From: Symbiodinium natans | Taxonomy: Eukaryota > Sar > Dinophyceae > Suessiales > Symbiodiniaceae | Direction of reading: 5' to 3' | Assembly (NCBI GenBank): GCA_905221605.1 | Contig: CAJNDS010000336.1 | Location: 647,501-682,500, forward strand | Length of the DNA stretch: 35,000 nucleotides | In this document: one piece after another, positions 1 through 6,665 of the stretch | Position numbering within the stretch: the stretch's first letter is position 1 | Layout of the letters: every line of letters starts with the position of its first letter | Position numbers and translations under genes: made by a program | The notes under the pieces: generated by a model | What the model saw: only the letters and a program-made list of their open reading frames with translations | Database searches by the model: none | What the model was told of the DNA's origin: nothing

Positions 1-46
1 AAACCCTAAACCCTAAACCCTAGACCCTAAACCCTAAACCCTAACA
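1..46. repeat. CCCTAAA telomere-type array
   Basis: Six imperfect CCCTAAA units run into an AG followed by G that could be the 3' splice site of the next island. The array is short and unique sequence follows at once, so this looks interstitial and not like a chromosome end. Confidence 0.9.
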
Positions 47-47
47 G

Positions 48-132
48 GCGGCGCTCCTGCGCGTGCGCCCCTGGCTGTCCTCTGCAGCGCTCCGGGGGCT
101 CCAGAGGAGTTTGCAGGCGTCGCTGTGGCGTT
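48..132 (+). CDS. Exon-like island, unknown product (partial)
   Basis: The island is preceded by CAG and followed by G, and is open for 28 codons, rich in Leu, Arg and Ser. A GA at 133 could serve as the donor. A CCCTAAA array lies on its left and a TTTAGGG array on its right. No family is recognised. Confidence 0.3.
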
Positions 133-148
133 GAGACCCTTAGTGCGG

Positions 149-235
149 GTTTAGGGTTTAGGGTTTAGGGTTTAGGGTTTAGGGTTTAGGGTTTAGGGTT
201 TAGGGTTTAGGGTTTAGGGTTTAGGGTTTAGGGTT
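149..235. repeat. TTTAGGG telomere-type array
   Basis: About twelve near-perfect TTTAGGG units, opposite in orientation to the array at the window start, so the two arrays face each other across one small island. Confidence 0.95.
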
Positions 236-241
236 TCGGCG

Positions 242-379
242 AGTTACATGGTCCCTTTATATGGTCCCTTACCTGTTTTTAAAGGGTTCTGAAGGAAGGG
301 CCCTTAGGCTTCATAGGGTCTATCAGTATCTAGTAAGGGCTCCCCCTTTTACGGGCCCGTACTAAGGGACCATGTAACT
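242..379. mobile_element. MITE-like inverted-repeat element, family A
   Basis: A 138-bp element bounded by a perfect 16-bp terminal inverted repeat, AGTTACATGGTCCCTT at the left and its complement at the right. It has no coding capacity. The right end recurs at 2713-2743 with one mismatch in about 31 bases, which shows that it is a dispersed family. A transposase source is not visible. Confidence 0.7.
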
Positions 380-773
380 ACCCGAAGAGTTTGGGCTTCA
401 GGGTTTGGGGTTTAGGGTTTGGGGCTTTTGCTTGGCTGGGGTTTTGCATGTTTTTGCTGGGGTGTAGTGTTGAAGAGCTGTAGTGCTGTGTAATTTGGGT
501 TCCGGGTTTGATTCAGTTGTTTTGCATAGTTGGATTGAGATTGGTGTTCTGTGGGTTTCGTGTTTCAGGGCTACTTTGTGCAGAAACTACTATCTGCTTA
601 AGAACCCCCACAGAGTAGAGCATAATCTTCCTTACAAGGGTAATGTAGATTCTCTTTATTCTTTGGGGGGTTCTTAAGCTAATATTGGGTAAGAGGGCTT
701 CTTCCGGGGACCTCTTGCCAAAGGCCAGCAAGCCTTCAGGTTATGACGGGCGGCATCCGGAAGCCTACTTTTC
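380..773. other. No gene seen; degenerate TTTAGGG then unique sequence
   Basis: The first 50 bases are degenerate TTTAGGG units. The rest is unique, moderately AT-rich sequence holding one inverted-repeat element (596-679). Short open frames on both strands here resemble no protein and are not supported. Confidence 0.5.
596..679. mobile_element. Inverted-repeat element, family D
   Basis: A perfect 14-bp inverted repeat, GCTTAAGAACCCCC at 596-609 and its complement at 666-679, flanks about 56 bases. The same inverted repeat in diverged form recurs at 15050-15119, so this is a small dispersed family and not a chance hairpin. Confidence 0.55.
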
Positions 774-915
774 AAAACCCTAAAGCCTAAAGCCTAAAGC
801 CTAAAGCCTAAAGCCTAAAGCCTAAAGCCTAAAGCCTAAAGCCTAAAGCCTAAAGCCTAAAGCCTAAAGCCTAAACCCTAAACCCTAAACCCTGGACCCT
901 AAACCCTATAAACCC
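774..915. repeat. AAAGCCT variant array grading into CCCTAAA
   Basis: About twelve nearly uniform AAAGCCT units, a one-base variant of the telomere repeat, are followed by ordinary CCCTAAA units. The uniformity of the variant suggests local amplification, not independent point mutation. Confidence 0.9.
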
Positions 916-926
916 CTAAACAAAAG

Positions 927-1005
927 ACTTTGCGCCAGTGCGCCCAGCTGAAGAGTGTCGCCCACCGGTATCGGGACATCGAGTCGGCGGACGAGTGCGC
1001 CATTT
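927..1005 (+). CDS. Exon-like island, unknown product (partial)
   Basis: After an AG, one frame reads about 26 residues with mixed polar composition (LRQCAQLKSVAHRYRDIESA), typical of coding sequence. It is bounded by a CCCTAAA array on the left and TTTAGGG units on the right. The frame is chosen on composition only, and another frame is also open. Confidence 0.35.
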
Positions 1006-1006
1006 G

Positions 1007-1340
1007 GGTTTAGGGTTTAGGGTTCAGGGTTTAGGGTTTAGGGTTTGGGGTTTAGGGTTTAGGAGTTTCGGGGTCTAGGGGTCTAGGGGTTTAGGGGTTT
1101 CGGGGTTTAGGGCTTGGGGTTGAGGATCAAAGCTTCAGGACTTGCTTGTAGGGTCTCGGGTTTGGGGTTGAGGGTGCAGGATCAGACTCCTGGGACTCAG
1201 GGCACTTTCGGGCCTCCCGGGGCTCCAGGGCAGGGTTTGAGGGCTCCAGGGTTTAAGGGTTCAGGGGGCTCCGCCCCACAAGAAGCCCTCAACAAGGGCT
1301 TAGGTCTTTGGGGCCTGAATCCTAAATCCTAAGCCTGAAG
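1007..1340. repeat. Degenerate TTTAGGG region
   Basis: TTTAGGG units grade into GC-rich degenerate sequence with scattered GGGTTTAG words and end in CCTAAAT/CCTAAG units of the other orientation. Open frames here consist of translated repeat and are not supported as genes. Confidence 0.7.
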
Positions 1341-1428
1341 CCTGGGCACCGAGCTGAGCGGCAAAGTACCCACCCAAGAGCTCTTAACCGTGGGGCCTGT
1401 TCTGGAGACGCCCAAACCTTACAAAAGA
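1341..1428 (+). CDS. Exon-like island, unknown product (partial)
   Basis: Following AAG, the sequence is open for about 28 codons (GTELSGKVPTQELLTVGPVL and onward) up to the next CCCTAAA array. Composition is ordinary for a soluble protein. No family is recognised. Confidence 0.35.
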
Positions 1429-1495
1429 ACCCTAAACCCTAAATCCTAAACCCTAAATCCTAAATCCTAAACCCTAAACCCTAAACCCCTAAGCC
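1429..1495. repeat. CCCTAAA/CCTAAAT array
   Basis: About nine units, three of them the CCTAAAT variant, lie between two exon-like islands and are thus in a plausible intron position. Confidence 0.9.
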
Positions 1496-1502
1496 TCAAC
1501 AG

Positions 1503-1581
1503 GTACACTTACTCAGTGCCGGTCACCGTCCCCTGGGCTGAGCTGGACCTGGACCACGTGATTAGCGCTGGGCAGGCGGTT
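1503..1581 (+). CDS. Exon-like island, unknown product (partial)
   Basis: The island is preceded by CAG and followed by G. One frame reads YTYSVPVTVPWAELDLDHVI and a few more residues, which looks like genuine coding sequence. A degenerate TTTAGGG region follows. Confidence 0.35.
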
Positions 1582-2190
1582 CAGGGCCTTAGGGGGTTTA
1601 GGGGCATTTGGGGGTTTAAGGGTCTCGGGGTTTAATGACTTAAGGTTTTGTTGAGGGTTTAAGGCTTTGGGCGTAGGTGGCCTTCTGTGGTTTAGCTGTT
1701 GGGGGGTGGCGGGTTTCGGTCGGGTTTCAGGGGGTATATCTAGGGTTTGGAGTTGAAGGTCAGAGCTTCGGGTTACCTGGGGAGAGGGGCAAGGCCGCGT
1801 CGTGCCAGCGTGCCCTGCAAGGTTTGCATCATGGTTTGCCCCGACAAGGAGTTTAGGGTTTAGGGATTAGGGTTCTAGGGTTCTAGGGTTTAGGGTTGGG
1901 TTTAGGCTTGCAAGGGTTCTAGGGTGTTAGGACATTAGGGTATGAGGGTATCAAGGCACCCTACCTTGGAATTTATAGGGTTGTACCCTTGGATTTGGGG
2001 ACACTTTGTAAAGATCCGCTAAGAGAATGTAAGGGCCATATTGGGAGTATGCTCATGGAAGCTCCTAGGGGTGCAACTTTAGGGGCACGAGTACTTAATC
2101 CCTTGAGGGCATGAAGGTAGCAGGGTTTAGGATTTAAAGATGCCAAGAACAGAACACGACAAAGCAACTATTGACTTCCTTGTTGAACAG
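1582..2190. other. Degenerate repeats and unique sequence, no gene supported
   Basis: GGGTTTAG-like words alternate with unique sequence. Around 1784-1851 a short open stretch with four cysteines could be a further exon, but two frames compete. The last 30 bases lead to an AG that precedes the next exon-like island. Confidence 0.4.
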
Positions 2191-2390
2191 GCAACTCCAT
2201 GATGACTGGTTTGGCGCAGCCCTCCGTAGCGAGAAGCCGGTAGCGGCAAAACGGTACGCGGCGTCGAGCACATGTGCAGTGCTTTGGAGCGCAACCGACT
2301 GGGCGGCCAGTGACAGGCCGCAAGTCAAGCACATAGACCCCCTGTGGGCAGAAGCCTTTTTCGCCCTGAGGGCCAAGCTATTCTTCCGCG
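2191..2390 (+). CDS. Long exon-like island, unknown product (partial)
   Basis: Preceded by GAACAG and followed by G, this is the longest single island outside the assembled gene on the left side. It is open for about 66 codons, starting QLHDDWFGAALRSEKPVAAK, and is rich in Ala, Trp and charged residues. It ends near a run of T and a short TTTAGGG stretch. The reverse strand is also open over most of it, so strand rests on the AG|G acceptor and on agreement with neighbouring islands. The family is not recognised. Confidence 0.5.
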
Positions 2391-2513
2391 TTTTTATGGT
2401 GGGTTTAGGGTTTAGGGATTCTGTTTGGCGTTCTTGTCGGGGTTGGTCGTTTAATTGTCGGGTAACCTCTGGCTTGTGTTCTTGTCGGGCTTTTAAGCCC
2501 GCTGTCTAGGGTA

Positions 2514-2620
2514 CCCTAAACCCTACACTCCAAACCCTAAACCCTAAACCCTAAACCCTCAACTCTGAACCCTAAACCTTAAACCCTAAACCTCAAACCC
2601 TAAACCATGAACCACTCCCT
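2514..2620. repeat. CCCTAAA array, degenerate
   Basis: About fifteen CCCTAAA units with several substitutions lead up to a CAACAG acceptor-like site at 2626-2631. Confidence 0.9.
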
Positions 2621-2631
2621 GACTCCAACAG

Positions 2632-2937
2632 GATCAGTTCTCATGTTCCTTCAGCATCTGCAAAACCCCAGCACCTCCCCTCTGATCGGCCCTTAAACGG
2701 GGTACACGTATAGGGCCCATACTAAGGGACCATGTAACTACCCTTAGGTTGGGGTTCTTCAGGGTTTAGGGTTTAGGGTTTCTAGGGATTAGGGCTTAGG
2801 GCTTAGGGTGTAGGGTTTAGGGTTTAGGGTTTAGGGTTTAGGGCGCCCTCAGACCCCAGCACCCCCCTCTGATCGGCAGTTGGGGCGCGCAGGTCTTTTC
2901 GGCAGAGGAGGCGCAGCACGACAAGGCGAGCTCAACA
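2632..2937 (+). CDS. Two exons split by a repeat-bearing intron, unknown product (partial)
   Basis: Exon one (2632-2683) follows CAG and starts with G. Exon two covers 2880-2937. Using GA at 2684 as donor and AG at 2879 as acceptor, one frame continues across the junction (...LQNPSTSP to LWGAQVFSAEEAQHDK). The intron carries the end of a family-A inverted-repeat element plus a TTTAGGG array. Its edges are a direct repeat of about 25 bp (2665-2690 and 2853-2877) with one single-base indel. About 36 residues are visible. Function is unknown. Confidence 0.5.
2709..2744. mobile_element. Right end of a family-A inverted-repeat element
   Basis: About 31 bases match the right end of the element at 242-379 with one mismatch, including the terminal repeat CTAAGGGACCATGTAACT. 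No matching left end is seen, so this copy is truncated or interrupted. Confidence 0.6.
2755..2843. repeat. TTTAGGG array inside an intron
   Basis: TTTAGGG units with a few substitutions fill the second half of the intron between the two exons at 2632-2937. Confidence 0.9.
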
Positions 2938-2943
2938 TGAAGC

Positions 2944-3234
2944 AGGGGTTTAGGGTTTAGGGTTTAGGGTTTAGGGTTCAGGGTTTAGGGTTTAGGGTTT
3001 AGGGTTTAGGGTTCAGCATTTAGGGTGTAGGGCTTAGGGTTTGGGATTTTGGTTAGTGTGTTCAGGATTCCTTATCAATATTGCGGAGTGTATATACTTG
3101 GTGTTTTGTTGGGGATGCTCGTGTTAAATACCTGAGCTCATGTTTTTCTTTATTTGCTCGAGGTTTTTGGGGGCTCAGGGGTTAGAGTTTGGGGAGTCCT
3201 AGTTGAAGGGTTTAAAGGGTTTAAGGCACCTTCA
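2944..3234. repeat. TTTAGGG array and unique spacer
   Basis: About thirteen TTTAGGG units (to roughly 3040) are followed by about 190 bases of unique T-rich sequence in which I see no gene. Confidence 0.8.
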
Positions 3235-3440
3235 ACCCTAAACCCTAAACCCTAAACCCTAAACCCTAAACCCTAAACCCTAAACCCTAAACCCTAAACC
3301 CTAAACCCTAAACCCTAAACCCTAAACCCTAAGCCCTAAACCCTAAACCCTAAACCCTAAACCCTAAACCCTAAACCCTAAACCCTAAACTCTACAAACC
3401 CTAACCCTAAACTCTACAATTACCTAGACCCTAAACCCTT
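3235..3440. repeat. CCCTAAA array
   Basis: About 24 almost perfect CCCTAAA units end in a few degenerate ones. This is one of the longest arrays in the window. Confidence 0.95.
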
Positions 3441-3607
3441 AAACTTCTTAGGGTGAGGGGAGGGAATGGCCTCTTGCAGCCTCAGGTGGATGCTTTTGCC
3501 TCGTGGCAACTCTTAAGCCTGCGGCCATAAGGGTTTAGGGTTTAGGGTTTAGGGTCAAGTTTCGTGCTTTGGGTGACAGATCAGATCGCTCTCACAATCC
3601 CCTGTAG

Positions 3608-3766
3608 GATGCCCCCGTGCAGCCCGCAGACCTCGACTTCTCGCCCCGCATGTCTCCAGCGGCAATCGACTTGTTGCAAGAGGCAACAGAACTCTACGCA
3701 ACGCAGGTGTTCGCCGGTGCACAGACCCTGGCAAGTCATCGCCGTCGCGTGGGGGTGGACGAGAAT
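3608..3766 (+). CDS. Histone H3-like histone-fold exon (partial)
   Basis: The exon starts with G after CTGTAG. One frame contains LQEATELYATQVF, then about ten residues later H-x-x-R-V and a D six residues further. This spacing matches helix 2, loop 2 and the start of helix 3 of histone H3 without gaps (family pattern L-Q-E-A-x-E-x-Y, then F, then H-x-x-R-V). The N-terminal tail and the rest of helix 3 would lie in other exons. GA at 3767 is a possible donor. Divergence from canonical H3 is large, so it could be a variant H3, a centromeric-type H3, or another histone-fold protein such as a transcription factor subunit. Confidence 0.6.
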
Positions 3767-3799
3767 GATTTTCTTTGTTGGGTTGAGGTGAACGCTAGC

Positions 3800-4320
3800 C
3801 CTAAACCCTAAGCCCTAAACCCTAAACCCGAAACCCGAAACCCTAAACCCAAAGAACAATGCCAAGCCCTTAACCAACACAGCAACCAAACCCTATAGGA
3901 ACCTCACAGTCCCCCCTCCAAAAGGAGGCCCCGCAGCCCCGAACGGACCTCCAAACCCCGGAAGTCATAGCGACAGTCGTGCCCGTAGTCACGACAAGAA
4001 TAGTACGTCTACAGCAAGAACCCTAAGACTCTAAGACCCTAAGACCCTAACCGCCCTAACACCCGAAAGCCAAAAGCCTAAACCGCCTAAACCCTAAACC
4101 CTAAACCCTAAACCCTAAACCGCCTAAACCCTAAACCCGAAACCCCAAACCCTAAACCCTAAACCCGAAACCCCAGACCCTAAACCCTAAACCTTAAAGC
4201 CTAAACCCTAAACCGCCTAAACCCTAAACCCTAAACCGCCTAAACCCTAAACCCTAAACCCTAAACCCTAAACCCGAAACCCCAAACCCTAAACCCTAAA
4301 CACCCCCCTAAAGCCCTAAA
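3800..4320. repeat. CCCTAAA arrays with CCGCCTAAA and CCCGAAA variants
   Basis: Two arrays flank a unique stretch of about 160 bases. Within it, 3958-4018 is open and Ser/Arg-rich (SHSDSRARSHDKNSTSTAR), possibly one exon. The right array mixes CCCTAAA with longer CCGCCTAAA units and CCCGAAA/CCCCAAA substitutions. Confidence 0.85.
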
Positions 4321-4321
4321 G

Positions 4322-4396
4322 ATCGCGCAGGTCATGCACCTCCGGAAAGTCGGGCTTCAGGCCTCCCGCCCTGATATTTTCCGCCATCTTCTAGGG
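4322..4396 (+). CDS. Exon-like island, unknown product (partial)
   Basis: One frame of about 25 codons (IAQVMHLRKVGLQASRPDIF) sits between a CCCTAAA array and a TTTAGGG array. The composition suggests an amphipathic helix. No family is recognised. Confidence 0.35.
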
Positions 4397-4432
4397 TGGT
4401 GGAGGGCGTAGTTGAGAAGCCCTAAATCCGTG

Positions 4433-4605
4433 TAGGGTTTAGGGTTTAGGGTTTAGGGTTTAGGGTTTAGGGTTTAGGGTTTAGGGTTTAGGGTTTAGGG
4501 TTTAGGGTTTAGGGTTTAGGGTTTAGGGTTTAGGGTTTAGGGTTTAGGGTTTAGGGTTTAGGGTTCAGGGTTCAGGGTTTAGGTTTAGGGTTTAGGGTTT
4601 AGGGT
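4433..4605. repeat. TTTAGGG array flanked by a direct repeat
   Basis: About 24 TTTAGGG units. Just outside it, AGCCCTAAATCCGT (4418-4431) and AGCCCTTAATCCGT (4614-4627) match in 13 of 14 positions, like a target-site duplication around the array. Confidence 0.95.
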
Positions 4606-4624
4606 TCAACCCGAGCCCTTAATC

Positions 4625-4870
4625 CGTTTAGGGTTTAGGGTTTAGGGTTAAGTAAGGGTTGAGGGTTTAGGTTTGGGGCTTGGGTTTAGTAGGGTTTGGG
4701 GGTTTATGTGAGGAGTTAAGGGTCCGAAAACACCATGTAGGGGCACGCTTCAGAAGCTCAGTGCAGATCTGTCGGTTTAGTGTTTAGGGTTTAGGGTTTA
4801 GGGGTTAGGTTTTAGGATTTAGGGTTTAGGGTTTAGGGTTCAGGGTTCAAGGGTTTAGGGTTTAGGGTCC
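4625..4870. repeat. Degenerate TTTAGGG region
   Basis: Several short TTTAGGG runs are separated by a unique segment at about 4720-4775 that may hold a tiny exon, too short to support. Confidence 0.8.
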
Positions 4871-4892
4871 ACGTGTCTTTCTGGCTCGACAG

Positions 4893-4955
4893 AAGTCTGC
4901 CTGCCATTTGATGCTCGCGGTTTTAGAAGTTTCATGGAGGCTGTCAAGGGTTCGG
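4893..4955 (+). CDS. Exon-like island, unknown product (partial)
   Basis: After GACAG one frame reads VCLPFDARGFRSFMEAVKG, a natural-looking peptide. It runs from a TTTAGGG region to a CCCTAAA region. No family is recognised. Confidence 0.35.
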
Positions 4956-4967
4956 GGCTGAGGGTTT

Positions 4968-5185
4968 ACCCTAAACCCTAAACCTTAAACCCTCAACCCT
5001 AAGCCCCAAAACTCCACACCCCAAGGCTGCTGAAGTTAAAGCCCGAAGCCCTGGGGGCTGGACCCTAAATCCCAGACCCTAGACCCTAAACCCTAAACCC
5101 TAAACCCTAAACCCTAAACCCTCAACACTAAACCCTAAACCCTAAACCCTAAACCCCAAAACCCCAAAAACCCAGAACCCTAAAT
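4968..5185. repeat. CCCTAAA array, degenerate
   Basis: CCCTAAA units interrupted by about 60 bases of unique sequence, with CCCCAAA variants at the right edge. Confidence 0.85.
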
Positions 5186-5702
5186 CCAAAACCCTAGAAC
5201 TGGTCCTTTGGGGCTTCAGTGACCGCGCACGGACCTCCACCCAACCCATCCAAGGTCGTTGTGCCCTTGAGCCCTTGAGTCTTTGAGCCCTAGGGTTTAG
5301 GGTTTAGGGTTGAGGGTTTAGGGTTTAGGGTTTAGGGTTTAGGGTTTAGATCAGGGTTTAGGAAGTAAAGTTCAGGGTTTAGGAATTAAGGTTCAGGGGT
5401 TTAGGGGTTTTGGGGGTTTAGGGGTTTAGGGGCTTAGGGGCGTAGGGGTTTAGGGGTTTAGGGGTTTAGGGCTCAGGGCCTAGGGTTTGGCGACCTGGTA
5501 CCTCTCAGTTCTCAAGCCTCCACCCTTGGTTGTACATGTTGCCATCTGGTTGCAAGCAATGCCTGAATTCATCCCTTCAGGGTTTGGGGATCAGGGTCCA
5601 GGAGTCATGTGAGTTGTGACTTGGCATTTCTGGTTGTACATTGGCACAGCTAGAACATGCAAAACTCATCTTCAGTCTCTCGTGGTCGAACAACAGCTCC
5701 CC
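5186..5702. other. No gene supported; TTTAGGG units and unique sequence
   Basis: Unique sequence (5186-5287 and 5485-5702) flanks a TTTAGGG/GGGGTTTAG array at 5288-5480. I see no frame convincing enough to call. Confidence 0.5.
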
Positions 5703-5937
5703 CAACCCTAAACCCTAAACCCTAAACCCTAAACCCTAAACCCTAAACCCTAAACCCTAAACCCTAAACCCTAAACCCTAAACCCTAGACCCTAAACCCT
5801 AAACCCTAAACCCTAAACCCTAAACCCTAAACCCTAAACCCTTTGCCCTTTAAACCCTAAACCCGAAACCCTAAACCCTAATCCCTAAACCCAAAACCCT
5901 AAACTCTAAACCCTAAACCCAAAACCCCCAAACCCAA
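5703..5937. repeat. CCCTAAA array
   Basis: About 20 nearly perfect CCCTAAA units followed by about 90 bases of degenerate units (CCCGAAA, CCCAAAA). Confidence 0.95.
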
Positions 5938-5942
5938 AGCCC

Positions 5943-6056
5943 GGCTTGGTTCACACTGAGGCCATTCGCCTAGGGAAGGTGGGCGTCGTGCTGTTGGCCG
6001 GAGGCGCGTTCCCTCGTGGGGACTCTGCCTTGGGCTCCGAGGTTTATACCCGTTGG
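5943..6056 (+). CDS. Exon-like island with KVGVVLLAGG motif (partial)
   Basis: One frame of 38 codons (GLVHTEAIRLGKVGVVLLAG...) lies between two arrays. The stretch G-K-V-x-V-V-L-L-A-G-G resembles the start of the nucleotide-binding loop in UDP-sugar pyrophosphorylases, but the following residues do not show the usual G-T-R-L-G. I treat that resemblance as a hint only. Confidence 0.4.
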
Positions 6057-6415
6057 GTTTGGGGTTTAGGGTTTAGGGTTTAGGGTTTAGGGTTTAGGCT
6101 TTAGGGTTTAGGGTTTAGGGTTTAGGGTTTAGGGTTTAGGATATAGGGTTTAGGGTTTAGGGTTGAGGGTAAGATCCTCTACTGCAATATGAGGGCCATG
6201 CCAGGAGTAGATGAGGGGACGCCTCTGAGGGGTACAGCCTTGGAGATCCGACTATGACTCCCTTGATTCTTGGACCCCATGACTCCCTCCGAAAGGCCTA
6301 CAGGTTGGTTTAGGGTTTAGGGTTTAGGGTTTAGGGTTTAGGGTTTAGGGTTTAGGGTTTAGGGTTTAGGGTTTAGGGTTTAGGGTATTTAGGGTTTAGG
6401 GCTTAGGGTTCAGGG
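6057..6415. repeat. Two TTTAGGG arrays with unique spacer
   Basis: Arrays at 6057-6165 and 6303-6415 are separated by about 135 bases of unique sequence without a convincing frame. Confidence 0.9.
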
Positions 6416-6665
6416 TAATTCCTGAAGCCCTACACCCTAAACCTGAAGCTGCATGAACCTCAGAACCCCAAATCCCTGAAAGCCCCAAGAGGGACAATCT
6501 TGACACCTGGAAGGACCGCCGGACCCTAAACCCGAAACCCCAAACCCTAAACCCTAAACCCAAAACCCTGAACCCTAAACCCTGAACCCTAAACCCTAAC
6601 CCTAATTGCCTGTAGCTTTCGGGCTTTGCAAAGTGGCCCTCATTTTCAACCAGTGCACTTAAGAA
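6416..6665. other. CCCTAAA units and probable 5' leader of the next gene
   Basis: Unique sequence, then about ten degenerate CCCTAAA units (6525-6605), then 60 unique bases ending at the ATG of the assembled gene. No spliced-leader copy or promoter motif is visible. Confidence 0.4.

Noticed and set aside
1-46. True chromosome end
   Set aside because: The array is six units long and followed by exon-like sequence; identical arrays occur throughout the window.
3235-3440. CRISPR-like array
   Set aside because: Units are contiguous 7-base telomere repeats without spacers, in a eukaryotic context.
5943-6056. UDP-sugar pyrophosphorylase exon
   Set aside because: Only V-V-L-L-A-G-G fits; the catalytic G-x-G-T-R-L that should follow is absent, so I keep the island as an unnamed exon.
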